From Deltaproteobacteria bacterium (GTDB taxonomy: Bacteria; Desulfobacterota; Syntrophia; Syntrophales; UBA8958), in NCBI GenBank assembly GCA_026388335.1, contig JAPLJZ010000012.1:1-56580 (forward strand): a DNA stretch of 56,580 nt. The letters run 5' to 3'. This document shows, piece after piece, positions 15,709 through 22,484 of this stretch. The notes below the pieces were generated by a model, which was given only the letters and a program-made list of their open reading frames with translations, searched no databases and was not told where the DNA came from. Within the stretch, counting starts at the first letter, position 1; each line of letters starts with the position of its first letter. Position numbers and translations under genes: made by a program.

Positions 15709-17621
15709 GGAGCCGCCTGCATTAATATGGGAGCCGCCTGGGCGCCCGGATCCTCTAAACCCGGTGAGGCGGCAATTTTTTGGAAGTGGTCCGCCATTGT
15801 ATCATTTTTTTTCAATCTGAAGGCGCCGGAAATTACTGCATAAGGTTCTGACTGATTTCCATTCAGGGCAAGAGATATGCGCGCCTCTTTGATTGCCTCA
15901 TCGGGATATCCTCTTTTCAGCAGAATTCGGGCGAGGATGGCGTGATATGTGTAGGATGTGGGTTTTTCAGCAAGCCCCTTTCGTATCCATGATTCAGCTT
16001 CTTGCGGGCGGCTTTTACGAACCATAATCTCCGCAATTCTTCTGTAACTGGTATGATAAGCGGGATCCAGTCGTAGTGCTTCCTGGTGATGCATTAAAGC
16101 CCTGTCATCATCTCCTTTAATCAAATAATATTCACCCAATAATCCATGCGTCCTGCATTTACTACTTAGATTTAACGCCTGATAGGACTCAAGAGAGGTT
16201 TCAAGGGCTAAGTTCGCCTCCTTGAAGGCTTCCGGCAACCTTCCGGCAGTAAAATAGGCGGTGGCAAGATTTTGATGGACGCGGTGCAGGCGTGGCGCTT
16301 TCTCGCTGTTATCGCTCCAAAGCGATATATCATCTTTATAGATGTTGTTTTGTATATAAACGGATACTCCCTGGATGATCATTACGGCGATGATAGATAT
16401 CTTTAAAACGAGAAAAATCATTTTGTTGTTTGAAAAATATTGCAGACCCCTGATCATCATTATGGCAAGGGGAAGGAAAAAAAGCATGGAAGGAAGGTAA
16501 TTGCGGTGTTCATAAACAAGCTCCAGGGCGATGAAAGATCCTTCAATAAGATGGTTGAGGAAAAAAAAGACGATACAATAGGCGACAAGCGGCCTTTTCC
16601 TGACCAAGTAAAGAGCGGTAACAATGATGAAAATAACGGCCAAAAAAGCAGGGATGGTCGTCCAGGGCGTAAATAAGGACGTTGATATATCGATATCATG
16701 AATCAGCATCATCCGGGACGTAATCGGATAGAGGAGCAAGGATATATAGAAAATTAGCACCCGCGGTTGCGTCAATAGCCTTTCGACCATCGTAAAGGAT
16801 CGGATTTCATAGTCCGACAGGATCGTGGGGATCTCACCGATATAAAGCAGGCCAATCGCGACAACGGCAACAGCCGCAACGATCCCGTATTTCAAAGATT
16901 TTTTTAAGTTTTCTTTCGTGACACCCCGGATGAGAAACAAATCATACAGAAATATGGCCACCGGCAGCATGGCGGCATTTTCTTTTGTTCCGCAAGCAAG
17001 GACTCCGAAAAAGACGGAGGCAAGAAAAAACATCATCTTTTTCAACAGGGTTTCACTTGTTCTTCCCTTCAGGTAGAATAACATGGCCATAATGTAGAAC
17101 AAGGCCGCCATACTGGCCATTCGCTGGACGATATATGTGACGGCGGCAACCTGAACGGGGTTGATCGCCCAGAGGAATGTCGACAGCAAGGCGATGGAGT
17201 AAGCGCTCTTTTCGTATCTATCGCGAACAAGGGGAAGTTTCAGGGTATGATAAATAAACAGAAACAAGAAAAATGCCGTTAAAAAATGAATGGAAAAGTT
17301 GACTATATGATAACCAAAGATATCAAGTCCGCCGAAATAGTAATTCAGGGCAAAGCTAAAATATGAAACAGGCCGCTGCCAGTGGTCAGAGCCAATAACG
17401 CCATAAAGACCTCTTTCGATATTCACCCAGGAGAGATCCGTAATTTGAATGTTGTTATTAACAGTGATGTTTGAAAAATCATCAAAATGCAATGAACAGT
17501 CAAAGCTGTTCGAGTAAATCAGGAGGAGAAAAAAAAATAGTAAAACAAAGGCGGTGGTGTATTTCTTTATATTTGGGAAATTCCACCCTATGTCGATGGA
17601 AAAATCATCAGACTTGTTCAC
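15705..17621 (-). CDS. TMTC-like TPR membrane protein, putative O-glycosyltransferase (copy 1)
   Basis: 638 residues, the first gene of the sugar cluster after the pilin. SFDCSLHFDDFSNITVNNN gives the Asp-Asp loop; QRPVSYFSFALNYYFGGLDI and NPVQVAAVTYIVQRMASMAA match copy 2 almost word for word; ELVYEHRNYLPSMLFFLPL lies in the later membrane half. Residues ~440-615 contain TPR units (LNLSSKCRTHGLLGEYYLIK, ALMHHQEALRLDPAYHTSYR). The start is GTG with AGGG 7 nt upstream. Only 82 bp and a strong terminator separate it from the pilin gene, so it is probably transcribed from its own weak promoter or by read-through. The tandem copies look like a duplication with divergence in the TPR part. Confidence 0.82.
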   Translation of the reverse strand: MNKSDDFSIDIGWNFPNIKKYTTAFVLLFFFLLLIYSNSFDCSLHFDDFSNITVNNNIQITDLSWVNIERGLYGVIGSDHWQRPVSYFSFALNYYFGGLDIFGYHIVNFSIHFLTAFFLFLFIYHTLKLPLVRDRYEKSAYSIALLSTFLWAINPVQVAAVTYIVQRMASMAALFYIMAMLFYLKGRTSETLLKKMMFFLASVFFGVLACGTKENAAMLPVAIFLYDLFLIRGVTKENLKKSLKYGIVAAVAVVAIGLLYIGEIPTILSDYEIRSFTMVERLLTQPRVLIFYISLLLYPITSRMMLIHDIDISTSLFTPWTTIPAFLAVIFIIVTALYLVRKRPLVAYCIVFFFLNHLIEGSFIALELVYEHRNYLPSMLFFLPLAIMMIRGLQYFSNNKMIFLVLKISIIAVMIIQGVSVYIQNNIYKDDISLWSDNSEKAPRLHRVHQNLATAYFTAGRLPEAFKEANLALETSLESYQALNLSSKCRTHGLLGEYYLIKGDDDRALMHHQEALRLDPAYHTSYRRIAEIMVRKSRPQEAESWIRKGLAEKPTSYTYHAILARILLKRGYPDEAIKEARISLALNGNQSEPYAVISGAFRLKKNDTMADHFQKIAASPGLEDPGAQAAPILMQAAP

Positions 17622-17646
17622 AATGTTGCCCTTGTTCTCTTATAAA

Positions 17647-17679
17647 AAAGGGGTAAAGTTATCCTTACTTTACCCCTTT
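17647..17679 (-). terminator. Rho-independent terminator of the pilin gene
   Basis: A perfect 12-bp stem, AAAGGGGTAAAG (17647-17658) and CTTTACCCCTTT (17668-17679), with a 9-nt loop. On the minus strand the stem is followed by TTTTTTATA. It starts about 25 bp after the pilin stop codon and ends before the TMTC-like gene. Confidence 0.9.
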
Positions 17680-17703
17680 CATGTTTATAATTGTTGTTAA
17701 AAG

Positions 17704-18072
17704 TTAGGGAGTAATCACTCCTGCAGCATCGACGCTATATGTGAGGGTACCAGTCGCATGAACAGCGGTAATGGTCATGGTGCCAATCGTACCGCCAACA
17801 GACGTAGTAATACTCGGACCTTGTCTATATCCATACGAAGTTGTCAGGGTTATTAGTGATAACGTGCCTGTCGGGTTGTCGCCAAAGAAAGCCTGCGACG
17901 CTGTGTAGGCGTTCTTAGCATCCGACTTTGCCGCGGTGTTGTAACCTCTGGTCCTGTACGCCGTGAACTGCGGGATGGCGATGGCGGCCAGGATACCGAT
18001 GATCGCGATAACGATCATGAGCTCGATCAGGGTGAAACCCTTCTGTCCTTTTCTCTTACGAAATACCTTCAT
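17704..18072 (-). CDS. Type IV major pilin-like protein (PilA family)
   Basis: 122 residues. The leader [12 protein letters not shown] is cut after Gly12 by prepilin peptidase; mature residue 1 is Phe and Glu5 is present ([18 protein letters not shown]), giving a 110-residue mature pilin. Aromatic residues fall at mature 1, 24, 27, 32, 44, 50, 51, 68, 70 and 100; the first four coincide with those of Geobacter PilA. The C-terminal half is very rich in Thr and Ser ([29 protein letters not shown]) and has no cysteine pair, so no disulfide D-region. The ribosome site GAGGAGAAG stands before the ATG. It is monocistronic: sigma-54 promoter upstream, strong terminator downstream. No pilus assembly gene is in the window. 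It could be an electron-conducting or an O-glycosylated pilin; both are inference. Confidence 0.93.
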   Translation of the reverse strand: MKVFRKRKGQKGFTLIELMIVIAIIGILAAIAIPQFTAYRTRGYNTAAKSDAKNAYTASQAFFGDNPTGTLSLITLTTSYGYRQGPSITTSVGGTIGTMTITAVHATGTLTYSVDAAGVITP

Positions 18073-18200
18073 AATTTCTTCTCCTCAAATTTATTTGTTG
18101 ATAGTTAATCTGAAACTCGTTTGCGTCTGACTTACCCTTCCCTTTATCACCCCCTCCATTTTTTGAAGCAGTCCTGAAATTTCTATTTGCTCTGTTGGCA

Positions 18201-18216
18201 AGCAATGGACATGCCA
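18201..18216 (-). promoter_or_regulatory. Sigma-54 (RpoN) promoter of the pilin gene
   Basis: On the minus strand TGGCATGTCCATTGCT matches the -24/-12 consensus TGGCAY-N5-TTGCW, with GG and GC exactly 10 nt apart. Transcription would start near 18190, leaving a leader of about 118 nt. RpoN control of pilA with the PilS/PilR pair is established in Geobacter and Pseudomonas; no pilSR genes are in this window. Confidence 0.8.
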
Positions 18217-18385
18217 TGAGACATCTCTCGTCAACCTGATGAAGCGAAGGTCGAAAGCTCCCGTATGTAAGAACTTTTTTGGAAGCTCGCCGGCCGCTGT
18301 TCTTTTTCCATTCCTTATACAAACGAAATCATGGTGGTGATTTTCACCGGTCCGTGGTGATTTACATCAAGAAGGGGGGGGGCCG

Positions 18386-18423
18386 GGATGTCCGGAATCA
18401 GAGTTCCGGCGGTTTTGACATCC
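18386..18423. repeat. Nested inverted repeat
   Basis: Outer arms GGATGTC (18386-18392) and GACATCC (18417-18423) enclose inner arms CGGAA (18393-18397) and TTCCG (18404-18408). It follows the stop of the leftward PIN gene at 18443 and may end that transcript, though it lacks a proper T-run. Confidence 0.45.
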
Positions 18424-18442
18424 GATGCATGGTTTATCCTGT

Positions 18443-18856
18443 CTATGGTTTTTCCACCTTCAGTCCATCTATGCGCTGGAAATGTTTTTCGTCAAAGGTG
18501 AAAACATGATTATAACCCTTTCCCATACCCCTGACTCCCATCAGGGCATCGGCAAATTTGATATTACTTTCTGAATAGATACGAAGAGCCTGCCGGAAAA
18601 CATCCTCCATATCCACTTTCAACTGCGGGGTATTGATGATGGCTTCCACCATTTCCCGGACGGATTCTTTCTTGAACTTATACACCTTTTCAAGAACCCA
18701 GACGATTTCCAGTACCGTAACCGGCAATAGGTGCAGGGCAAGCCCCCGGCTACCTGAAGATCGGATCAGCCTTTCCGCGGCTGCCCGCTGTTCCTCGTCA
18801 TCCTTAATGAGAACCCGGAGAATCACACTCGTATCCACAAAAGCATTAATCGTCAT
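18443..18856 (-). CDS. PIN-domain ribonuclease toxin (VapC-like), module A
   Basis: PIN fold nuclease of about 137 residues: INAFVDTSVILRVLIKDDE gives the first catalytic Asp, VTVLEIVWVLEKVY the conserved Glu, and SNIKFADALMGV the third acidic residue. The start was placed at the ATG that overlaps the antitoxin stop by 11 bp and has AGGAG upstream; a longer frame reaching back to 18931 would run through the antitoxin gene in another frame and is unlikely. Family knowledge: VapC toxins cleave tRNA or rRNA and are neutralised by the co-expressed antitoxin. Confidence 0.85.
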   Translation of the reverse strand: MTINAFVDTSVILRVLIKDDEEQRAAAERLIRSSGSRGLALHLLPVTVLEIVWVLEKVYKFKKESVREMVEAIINTPQLKVDMEDVFRQALRIYSESNIKFADALMGVRGMGKGYNHVFTFDEKHFQRIDGLKVEKP

Positions 18857-19079
18857 TGGCGACTCCTGCTTCAATGGCTTTCTCACGGATTTCATCCAGG
18901 GACATTCCCATTCCGGGTAGAGAACCGGCAAAGTCGAAAATTGTTTTGCCTTTTCTGATCACAATCTGTTCGTCGGCCCCTTCGACCATGAGGGTATCGC
19001 CCTCATGAATGTCTAATGCTTTCCTCAATGCCTTGGGAATAGTAATCTGACCCTTCGGTAAAACTTTTACTGCCAACAT
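18846..19079 (-). CDS. AbrB/MazE/SpoVT-type antitoxin, module A
   Basis: 77 residues. The swapped-hairpin AbrB domain is plain: LAVKVLPKGQITIPKALRKA followed by LDIHEGDTLMVEGADEQIVI. The C-terminal tail (FDFAGSLPGMGMSLDEIREK) is the likely toxin-binding segment. GGAGGA precedes the ATG. Antitoxin first, toxin second with overlapping ends is the standard order. It probably binds the inverted repeat in its promoter and represses the pair. Confidence 0.88.
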   Translation of the reverse strand: MLAVKVLPKGQITIPKALRKALDIHEGDTLMVEGADEQIVIRKGKTIFDFAGSLPGMGMSLDEIREKAIEAGVANDD

Positions 19080-19114
19080 GTTTCCTCCTGCAAGCTCATT
19101 TATTCCTACTTTTT

Positions 19115-19142
19115 AAAATAGCAGGAATCTCTGCTTTGTCAA
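19115..19142 (-). promoter_or_regulatory. Promoter and likely operator of PIN module A
   Basis: Minus strand TTGACA (19137-19142), 16 nt, TATTTT (19115-19120). The spacer contains the inverted repeat AGCAG-N6-CTGCT (19120-19135), a suitable binding site for the AbrB-type antitoxin. Confidence 0.55.
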
Positions 19143-19166
19143 TCTGAATATTAGAGTTTTTTCAGG

Positions 19167-19589
19167 TCATTTGAATGGATTTCTGATCTCCACATCGTAC
19201 AGATTAGCGCCATGAGCCAGATCTTCTGTCAGCAGACACGCAGCATCCCCCTCTACGGCTGCCTGCAGGATCAGGGCGTCCCAGAATGAAATCAGATGCC
19301 TTCGCTGGATGTCTATGGCGCTTATAATTGATTGCCCGCGCAATATCACGACACGCCATTGAAGATAATCACGAACAATATCCGCGGCAGTGTCGATGTC
19401 CGCAGGCTTGGGTATCTTCCTGGTCACGGTTATAAAAAACTCCTGCAATACTTGCATGCTGAGAACGCCATTGCGGGTTTCCCACAGATCCTGCACTATT
19501 TCTTTCGCCTGCTCGTGTTTTTCGGCGGCTGTTTCATCATAGGCGTAAACAAGAACGTTCGTATCGACGAAAAACCTATCTTCTTTCAT
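19167..19589 (-). CDS. PIN-domain ribonuclease toxin, module B
   Basis: 140 residues. EDRFFVDTNVLVYAYDETA supplies the first Asp, SMQVLQEFFITVTRKIPKP the conserved Glu region and LISFWDALILQAA plus CLLTEDLAHG the later acidic residues, so the PIN active site looks complete. The ATG at 19589 is preferred because GAGGA stands 6 nt upstream; an in-frame ATG four codons earlier lacks this. It overlaps the antitoxin end by 14 bp. It is not closely similar to the module A toxin, so the two modules are not a simple duplication. Confidence 0.85.
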   Translation of the reverse strand: MKEDRFFVDTNVLVYAYDETAAEKHEQAKEIVQDLWETRNGVLSMQVLQEFFITVTRKIPKPADIDTAADIVRDYLQWRVVILRGQSIISAIDIQRRHLISFWDALILQAAVEGDAACLLTEDLAHGANLYDVEIRNPFK

Positions 19590-19821
19590 GAAGATCCTCA
19601 CGAGACCAGGTAACTTGCCCGCCCGTCCCCAAAGGCAAGCCTTGCTTAAGGCCCTTCATCTGTCGGCGCATGGCTGCGTCATAATCCCGATTCTCGTCAA
19701 GTTTATCCTTCAGAGCCTCCACCAGAAAAGCACTGAGGGATTTATCATTGATTGCCGCCGCCGCTTTGGCATTTCTCAAAATGTCTTTTGGCAAGGACAG
19801 TGTAACATTCTGTTTTTCCAT
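19576..19821 (-). CDS. Ribbon-helix-helix-type antitoxin, module B
   Basis: 81 residues. KQNVTLSLPKDILRNAKAAA gives the beta strand and first helix and SLSAFLVEALKDKL the second helix of a ribbon-helix-helix DNA-binding domain. The charged C-terminus (residues ~45-81) would clasp the toxin. The start at 19821 has GGAGGAACAA directly upstream; an ATG four codons earlier is less well placed. The promoter region carries two tandem palindromes suited to RHH dimers. Confidence 0.75.
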   Translation of the reverse strand: MEKQNVTLSLPKDILRNAKAAAAINDKSLSAFLVEALKDKLDENRDYDAAMRRQMKGLKQGLPLGTGGQVTWSREDLHERR

Positions 19822-19843
19822 TTGTTCCTCCATAACATCATTT

Positions 19844-19890
19844 CACGTGGAAACGTGTAGCACATATTTATGTGAACAGTCAAGCGTCAA
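19844..19890 (-). promoter_or_regulatory. Promoter and tandem operator palindromes of PIN module B
   Basis: Two perfect 14-bp palindromes, CACGTGGAAACGTG (19844-19857) and CACATATTTATGTG (19861-19874), have centres 17 bp apart and share the form CAC-N8-GTG. They overlap the promoter: minus-strand TTGACT (19878-19883), 17 nt, CTACAC, or TTGACG (19885-19890), 18 nt, TATGTG. This is the expected layout for autorepression by an RHH antitoxin. Confidence 0.6.
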
Positions 19891-19976
19891 GAGCATTGCG
19901 AAGTCCTAATTTTCGGGGGGTCAGACATTGAATTGTAGCGTTTTGCTAACCGATAGAAGACCGCGTTTTGTCTTTA

Positions 19977-20534
19977 TCAAGCAACGTGGTCGAAGAGGAT
20001 CTTGACCCCGATACCGATCAAAATGATCCCCCCGATGACTTCGACCCGCTTCCCAAAGATCTTTCCTAATTTATCCCCGAAGAGCATCCCCAACGCCGTC
20101 ATGATAAACGCAACTACACCAATGATGATACTTGGATAAAGAATCGGCGTCTTCAGAAACGCCAGGCTCAGGCCCACCGCCAGGGCGTCGATGCTCGTGG
20201 CTACGGAAAGCATAAGGAGAGTCAGGCCCTTCGTAGGGTCGTTGGAATGGACTTTCTCTTCATGCTGGAAGGATTCATGGATCATCTTACCGCCGACATA
20301 GAGGAGGAGGACAAAGGCGATCCAGTGGTCAAACCCGGCAATGTGATCTGCAACCGTCATCCCGCCCAGCCAGCCAGCAAGGGGCATGAAAAACTGGAAA
20401 AAGCCGAAACTTGCAGATAGGCGCAGAACCGGGGCAAATGAAACCTTGCGGCTCACAGCCCCAATGCTGATGGCCACGGAAAAGGCATCCATGCCCAACC
20501 CGACGGCAATAACCAGAATCGAAATAAAACTCAC
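19977..20534 (-). CDS. mntP: Manganese efflux pump MntP
   Basis: 185 residues, six membrane segments, the usual MntP length. The two signature acidic motifs are present in the two homologous halves: VGLGMDAFSVAISIGAVSRK near the N-terminus and VATSIDALAVGLSLAF in the middle. It exports Mn(II) from the cytoplasm. In many bacteria mntP is controlled by a yybP-ykoY riboswitch or MntR; none is seen here, because the gene follows uvrC by only 27 bp and is probably transcribed with it. Confidence 0.92.
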   Translation of the reverse strand: MSFISILVIAVGLGMDAFSVAISIGAVSRKVSFAPVLRLSASFGFFQFFMPLAGWLGGMTVADHIAGFDHWIAFVLLLYVGGKMIHESFQHEEKVHSNDPTKGLTLLMLSVATSIDALAVGLSLAFLKTPILYPSIIIGVVAFIMTALGMLFGDKLGKIFGKRVEVIGGIILIGIGVKILFDHVA

Positions 20535-20561
20535 CTGCTAACTCCCATAAACGTTACCGAC

Positions 20562-22484
20562 TCACGACGGAAGACCGTTTTCCTTCCTGAAAAAGGCAAC
20601 AATCGCGGTGGCCAGCTCCTTACCAATTCCCTTGATCTTCTGCAAATCAAGAACGGTCGCCTCCCTGATCTTTCCCATGTCTCCCAATCCCTTGAGGAGG
20701 GCCTTCCTTTTTTCCGGGCCGACGCCTGGCACCTGATCCAGCAGCGAGTTGAAATCCTCTTTTTCTTTGACTTTCCGATGATAACTTACGGCAAAACGGT
20801 GGGCCTCGTCGCGCAAACGCTGGAGAAGGAATAATGCCGCCGGCCAGCGGGAGATATCTATGGCGTCTTTCCGGGCCGGCAGGAAGACCCGGTCGCCGCT
20901 TTTCCTGTCACGCTGGTCATATTCCCGTGGCTCCTCCCCGACACCGTATCCCCCTTCCCGATCATCACCCCTTGGCCTCTCCCCGTCATGGTATCCCCCT
21001 TTGGCCAAGGCAATGACCTCAACACCGCCGATGTCCAGGTCCTTCAAGACCGAAAGGGCCACGGAGAGATGTCCTTTCCCGCCATCCACCATCAACAGGT
21101 CCGGCAGATCCCCGCTCCGGGAATAACGCCGTTTGAGAACTTCATACATCATGGCGTAGTCATCGGCGCCGGCAACCGTCCGGATGCGGAAGCGGCGATA
21201 TTGATCCTTGTATGGAGTGCCATGAGAGAAGACGACCATGGAACCGACGGCATACTCACCGCCAATATTCGATATATCGAAACACTCCATCCGCTCCGGC
21301 GTCTTCCGGAGCCCCAACGCCGTCACCAGGCGCTTCATGACCTCATCTGGACCGACGTTCTGTTGCATTATCTTCAGGGTGCTTTCGCTGTTGCGACTGG
21401 CCATCCGGACGAGGGCTCTCCCCTGCCCTCTTTTCGGAATCAGGATCTTGACGGATCGTCCCCGCTTCTCCCCGAGCCATTCTTCAAGGACGGGCCGGTC
21501 CTCGCTTTCTTCGGGAAGCATAATTTCTCCCGGAATTTCATGACCGGCGTCATAATACTGCGTAAGCACCGCCGCAATGATTTCCCCCGTCGGCAGGCCA
21601 ACCCGGATCAGGGGGAAGGTCTGTTTTCCCACCATTTTACCTGCTCTCACCTTCAGCAGGCAGACCTGGGTCAAGGCGCCCTCTCGATACAGGCCGAACA
21701 CATCCCGATCCCATGCCGTCAGGGAAGCGGTCCGTTGTATTTCCAGGGTTGTCCTGATCGATGCTATTTTGTCCCGCAAGGCGGCGGCTTCTTCGAATTG
21801 CAGTGTCTTTGCAGCGCTTTTCATGCGGGTCTCCAGGTTCTGCAACAGATCCGTCTCCCTGCCTTCCAGAAATGTCAGGGCATCCCGGACGGCGTGTTGA
21901 TAGGCTTCTTCACTGATAAGCTGGACGCAGGGCCCCAGGCAACGGCCAATCTGATACTCCAGGCAGGGCCGTCTGCGACTTCGAAGCTCCACATCCCGGC
22001 AGGTACGGAGGGGAAAGACCGTCTGGAGGAACTTCAGGGTCTCCTTGGCTGAGGCGCTGGATGGATAAGGACCGAAGTATCTCGCTTCATCCTTTTTGGG
22101 TCGCCGGACGAGCTGAAACCGGGGGAATGTCTCGGTTGCCTGCACACGAATGTGAAAGTAGGACTTATCGTCACGGAAATCAACATTATAGCGGGGCCGG
22201 TGTTCCTTGATGAGGGTATTCTCGAGGATCAGGGCCTCTTTTTCCGTATCCGTCAGTATCCATTCAATGTCCTGGATTCGGGAGACAAGAAAGGGGATCA
22301 TTGGGCGTGCATCTCCCCCTCCCAGGTAGTTCCGCAAGCGGGAACGGAGGTCCCTGGCCTTGCCGACGTAGATGACCTTCCCGGCGATGTCCTTCATCAG
22401 ATACACCCCGGGGGACCGCGGGGCAGTCTGAATTATTTTATCCAGCGGCCGTTCAGTCATGGTAACCCCATCGTTGTCCGTCAT
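20562..22484 (-). CDS. uvrC: Excinuclease ABC subunit C
   Basis: 640 residues. The GIY-YIG nuclease domain ([20 protein letters not shown]) makes the 3' incision. The cysteine-containing segment [16 protein letters not shown] and the UVR motif ([14 protein letters not shown]) follow. The RNase H-like C-terminal nuclease has [17 protein letters not shown] and [13 protein letters not shown], and the tandem HhH ends the protein ([17 protein letters not shown]). Between the RNase H part and the FLPARKDAI motif is an unusual hydrophilic insertion of about 36 residues built from two copies of a 15-residue unit starting GGY..GE.PR. The start overlaps the uvrB stop by 4 bp. It acts with UvrA/UvrB in nucleotide excision repair. 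Confidence 0.96.
   Translation of the reverse strand: MTDNDGVTMTERPLDKIIQTAPRSPGVYLMKDIAGKVIYVGKARDLRSRLRNYLGGGDARPMIPFLVSRIQDIEWILTDTEKEALILENTLIKEHRPRYNVDFRDDKSYFHIRVQATETFPRFQLVRRPKKDEARYFGPYPSSASAKETLKFLQTVFPLRTCRDVELRSRRRPCLEYQIGRCLGPCVQLISEEAYQHAVRDALTFLEGRETDLLQNLETRMKSAAKTLQFEEAAALRDKIASIRTTLEIQRTASLTAWDRDVFGLYREGALTQVCLLKVRAGKMVGKQTFPLIRVGLPTGEIIAAVLTQYYDAGHEIPGEIMLPEESEDRPVLEEWLGEKRGRSVKILIPKRGQGRALVRMASRNSESTLKIMQQNVGPDEVMKRLVTALGLRKTPERMECFDISNIGGEYAVGSMVVFSHGTPYKDQYRRFRIRTVAGADDYAMMYEVLKRRYSRSGDLPDLLMVDGGKGHLSVALSVLKDLDIGGVEVIALAKGGYHDGERPRGDDREGGYGVGEEPREYDQRDRKSGDRVFLPARKDAIDISRWPAALFLLQRLRDEAHRFAVSYHRKVKEKEDFNSLLDQVPGVGPEKRKALLKGLGDMGKIREATVLDLQKIKGIGKELATAIVAFFRKENGLPS
20910..20999 (-). 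repeat. 45-bp tandem duplication inside uvrC
   Basis: Two adjacent 45-bp units (20955-20999 and 20910-20954) both begin GGGGGATAC and keep GGGGAG, GCCA and ATGA at the same offsets. The period is a multiple of three, so the frame is kept. It encodes the Gly/Arg/Glu-rich insertion in UvrC. Confidence 0.8.

Larger units (their letters stand above)
18073..18442. other. Pilin upstream region
   Basis: No gene supported. It holds the pilin leader, a sigma-54-type promoter at 18201-18216, and a nested inverted repeat at 18386-18423 (GGATGTC/GACATCC enclosing CGGAA/TTCCG) lying after the leftward pilin promoter region and next to the PIN toxin stop. An 88-codon open frame crosses the promoter and was rejected. 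Confidence 0.6.

Noticed and set aside
18056-18322. 88-codon leftward frame before the pilin
   Set aside because: It overlaps the pilin start and contains the sigma-54 promoter and leader; the composition is not protein-like.
20535-20561. yybP-ykoY manganese riboswitch before mntP
   Set aside because: The gap to uvrC is only 27 bp, too short for the riboswitch, and lacks its conserved helices.
20988-22052. Long rightward frame (354 codons) opposite uvrC
   Set aside because: Antisense to a clearly recognised gene; His/Pro/Gly-rich translation typical of the reverse frame of GC-rich coding DNA.
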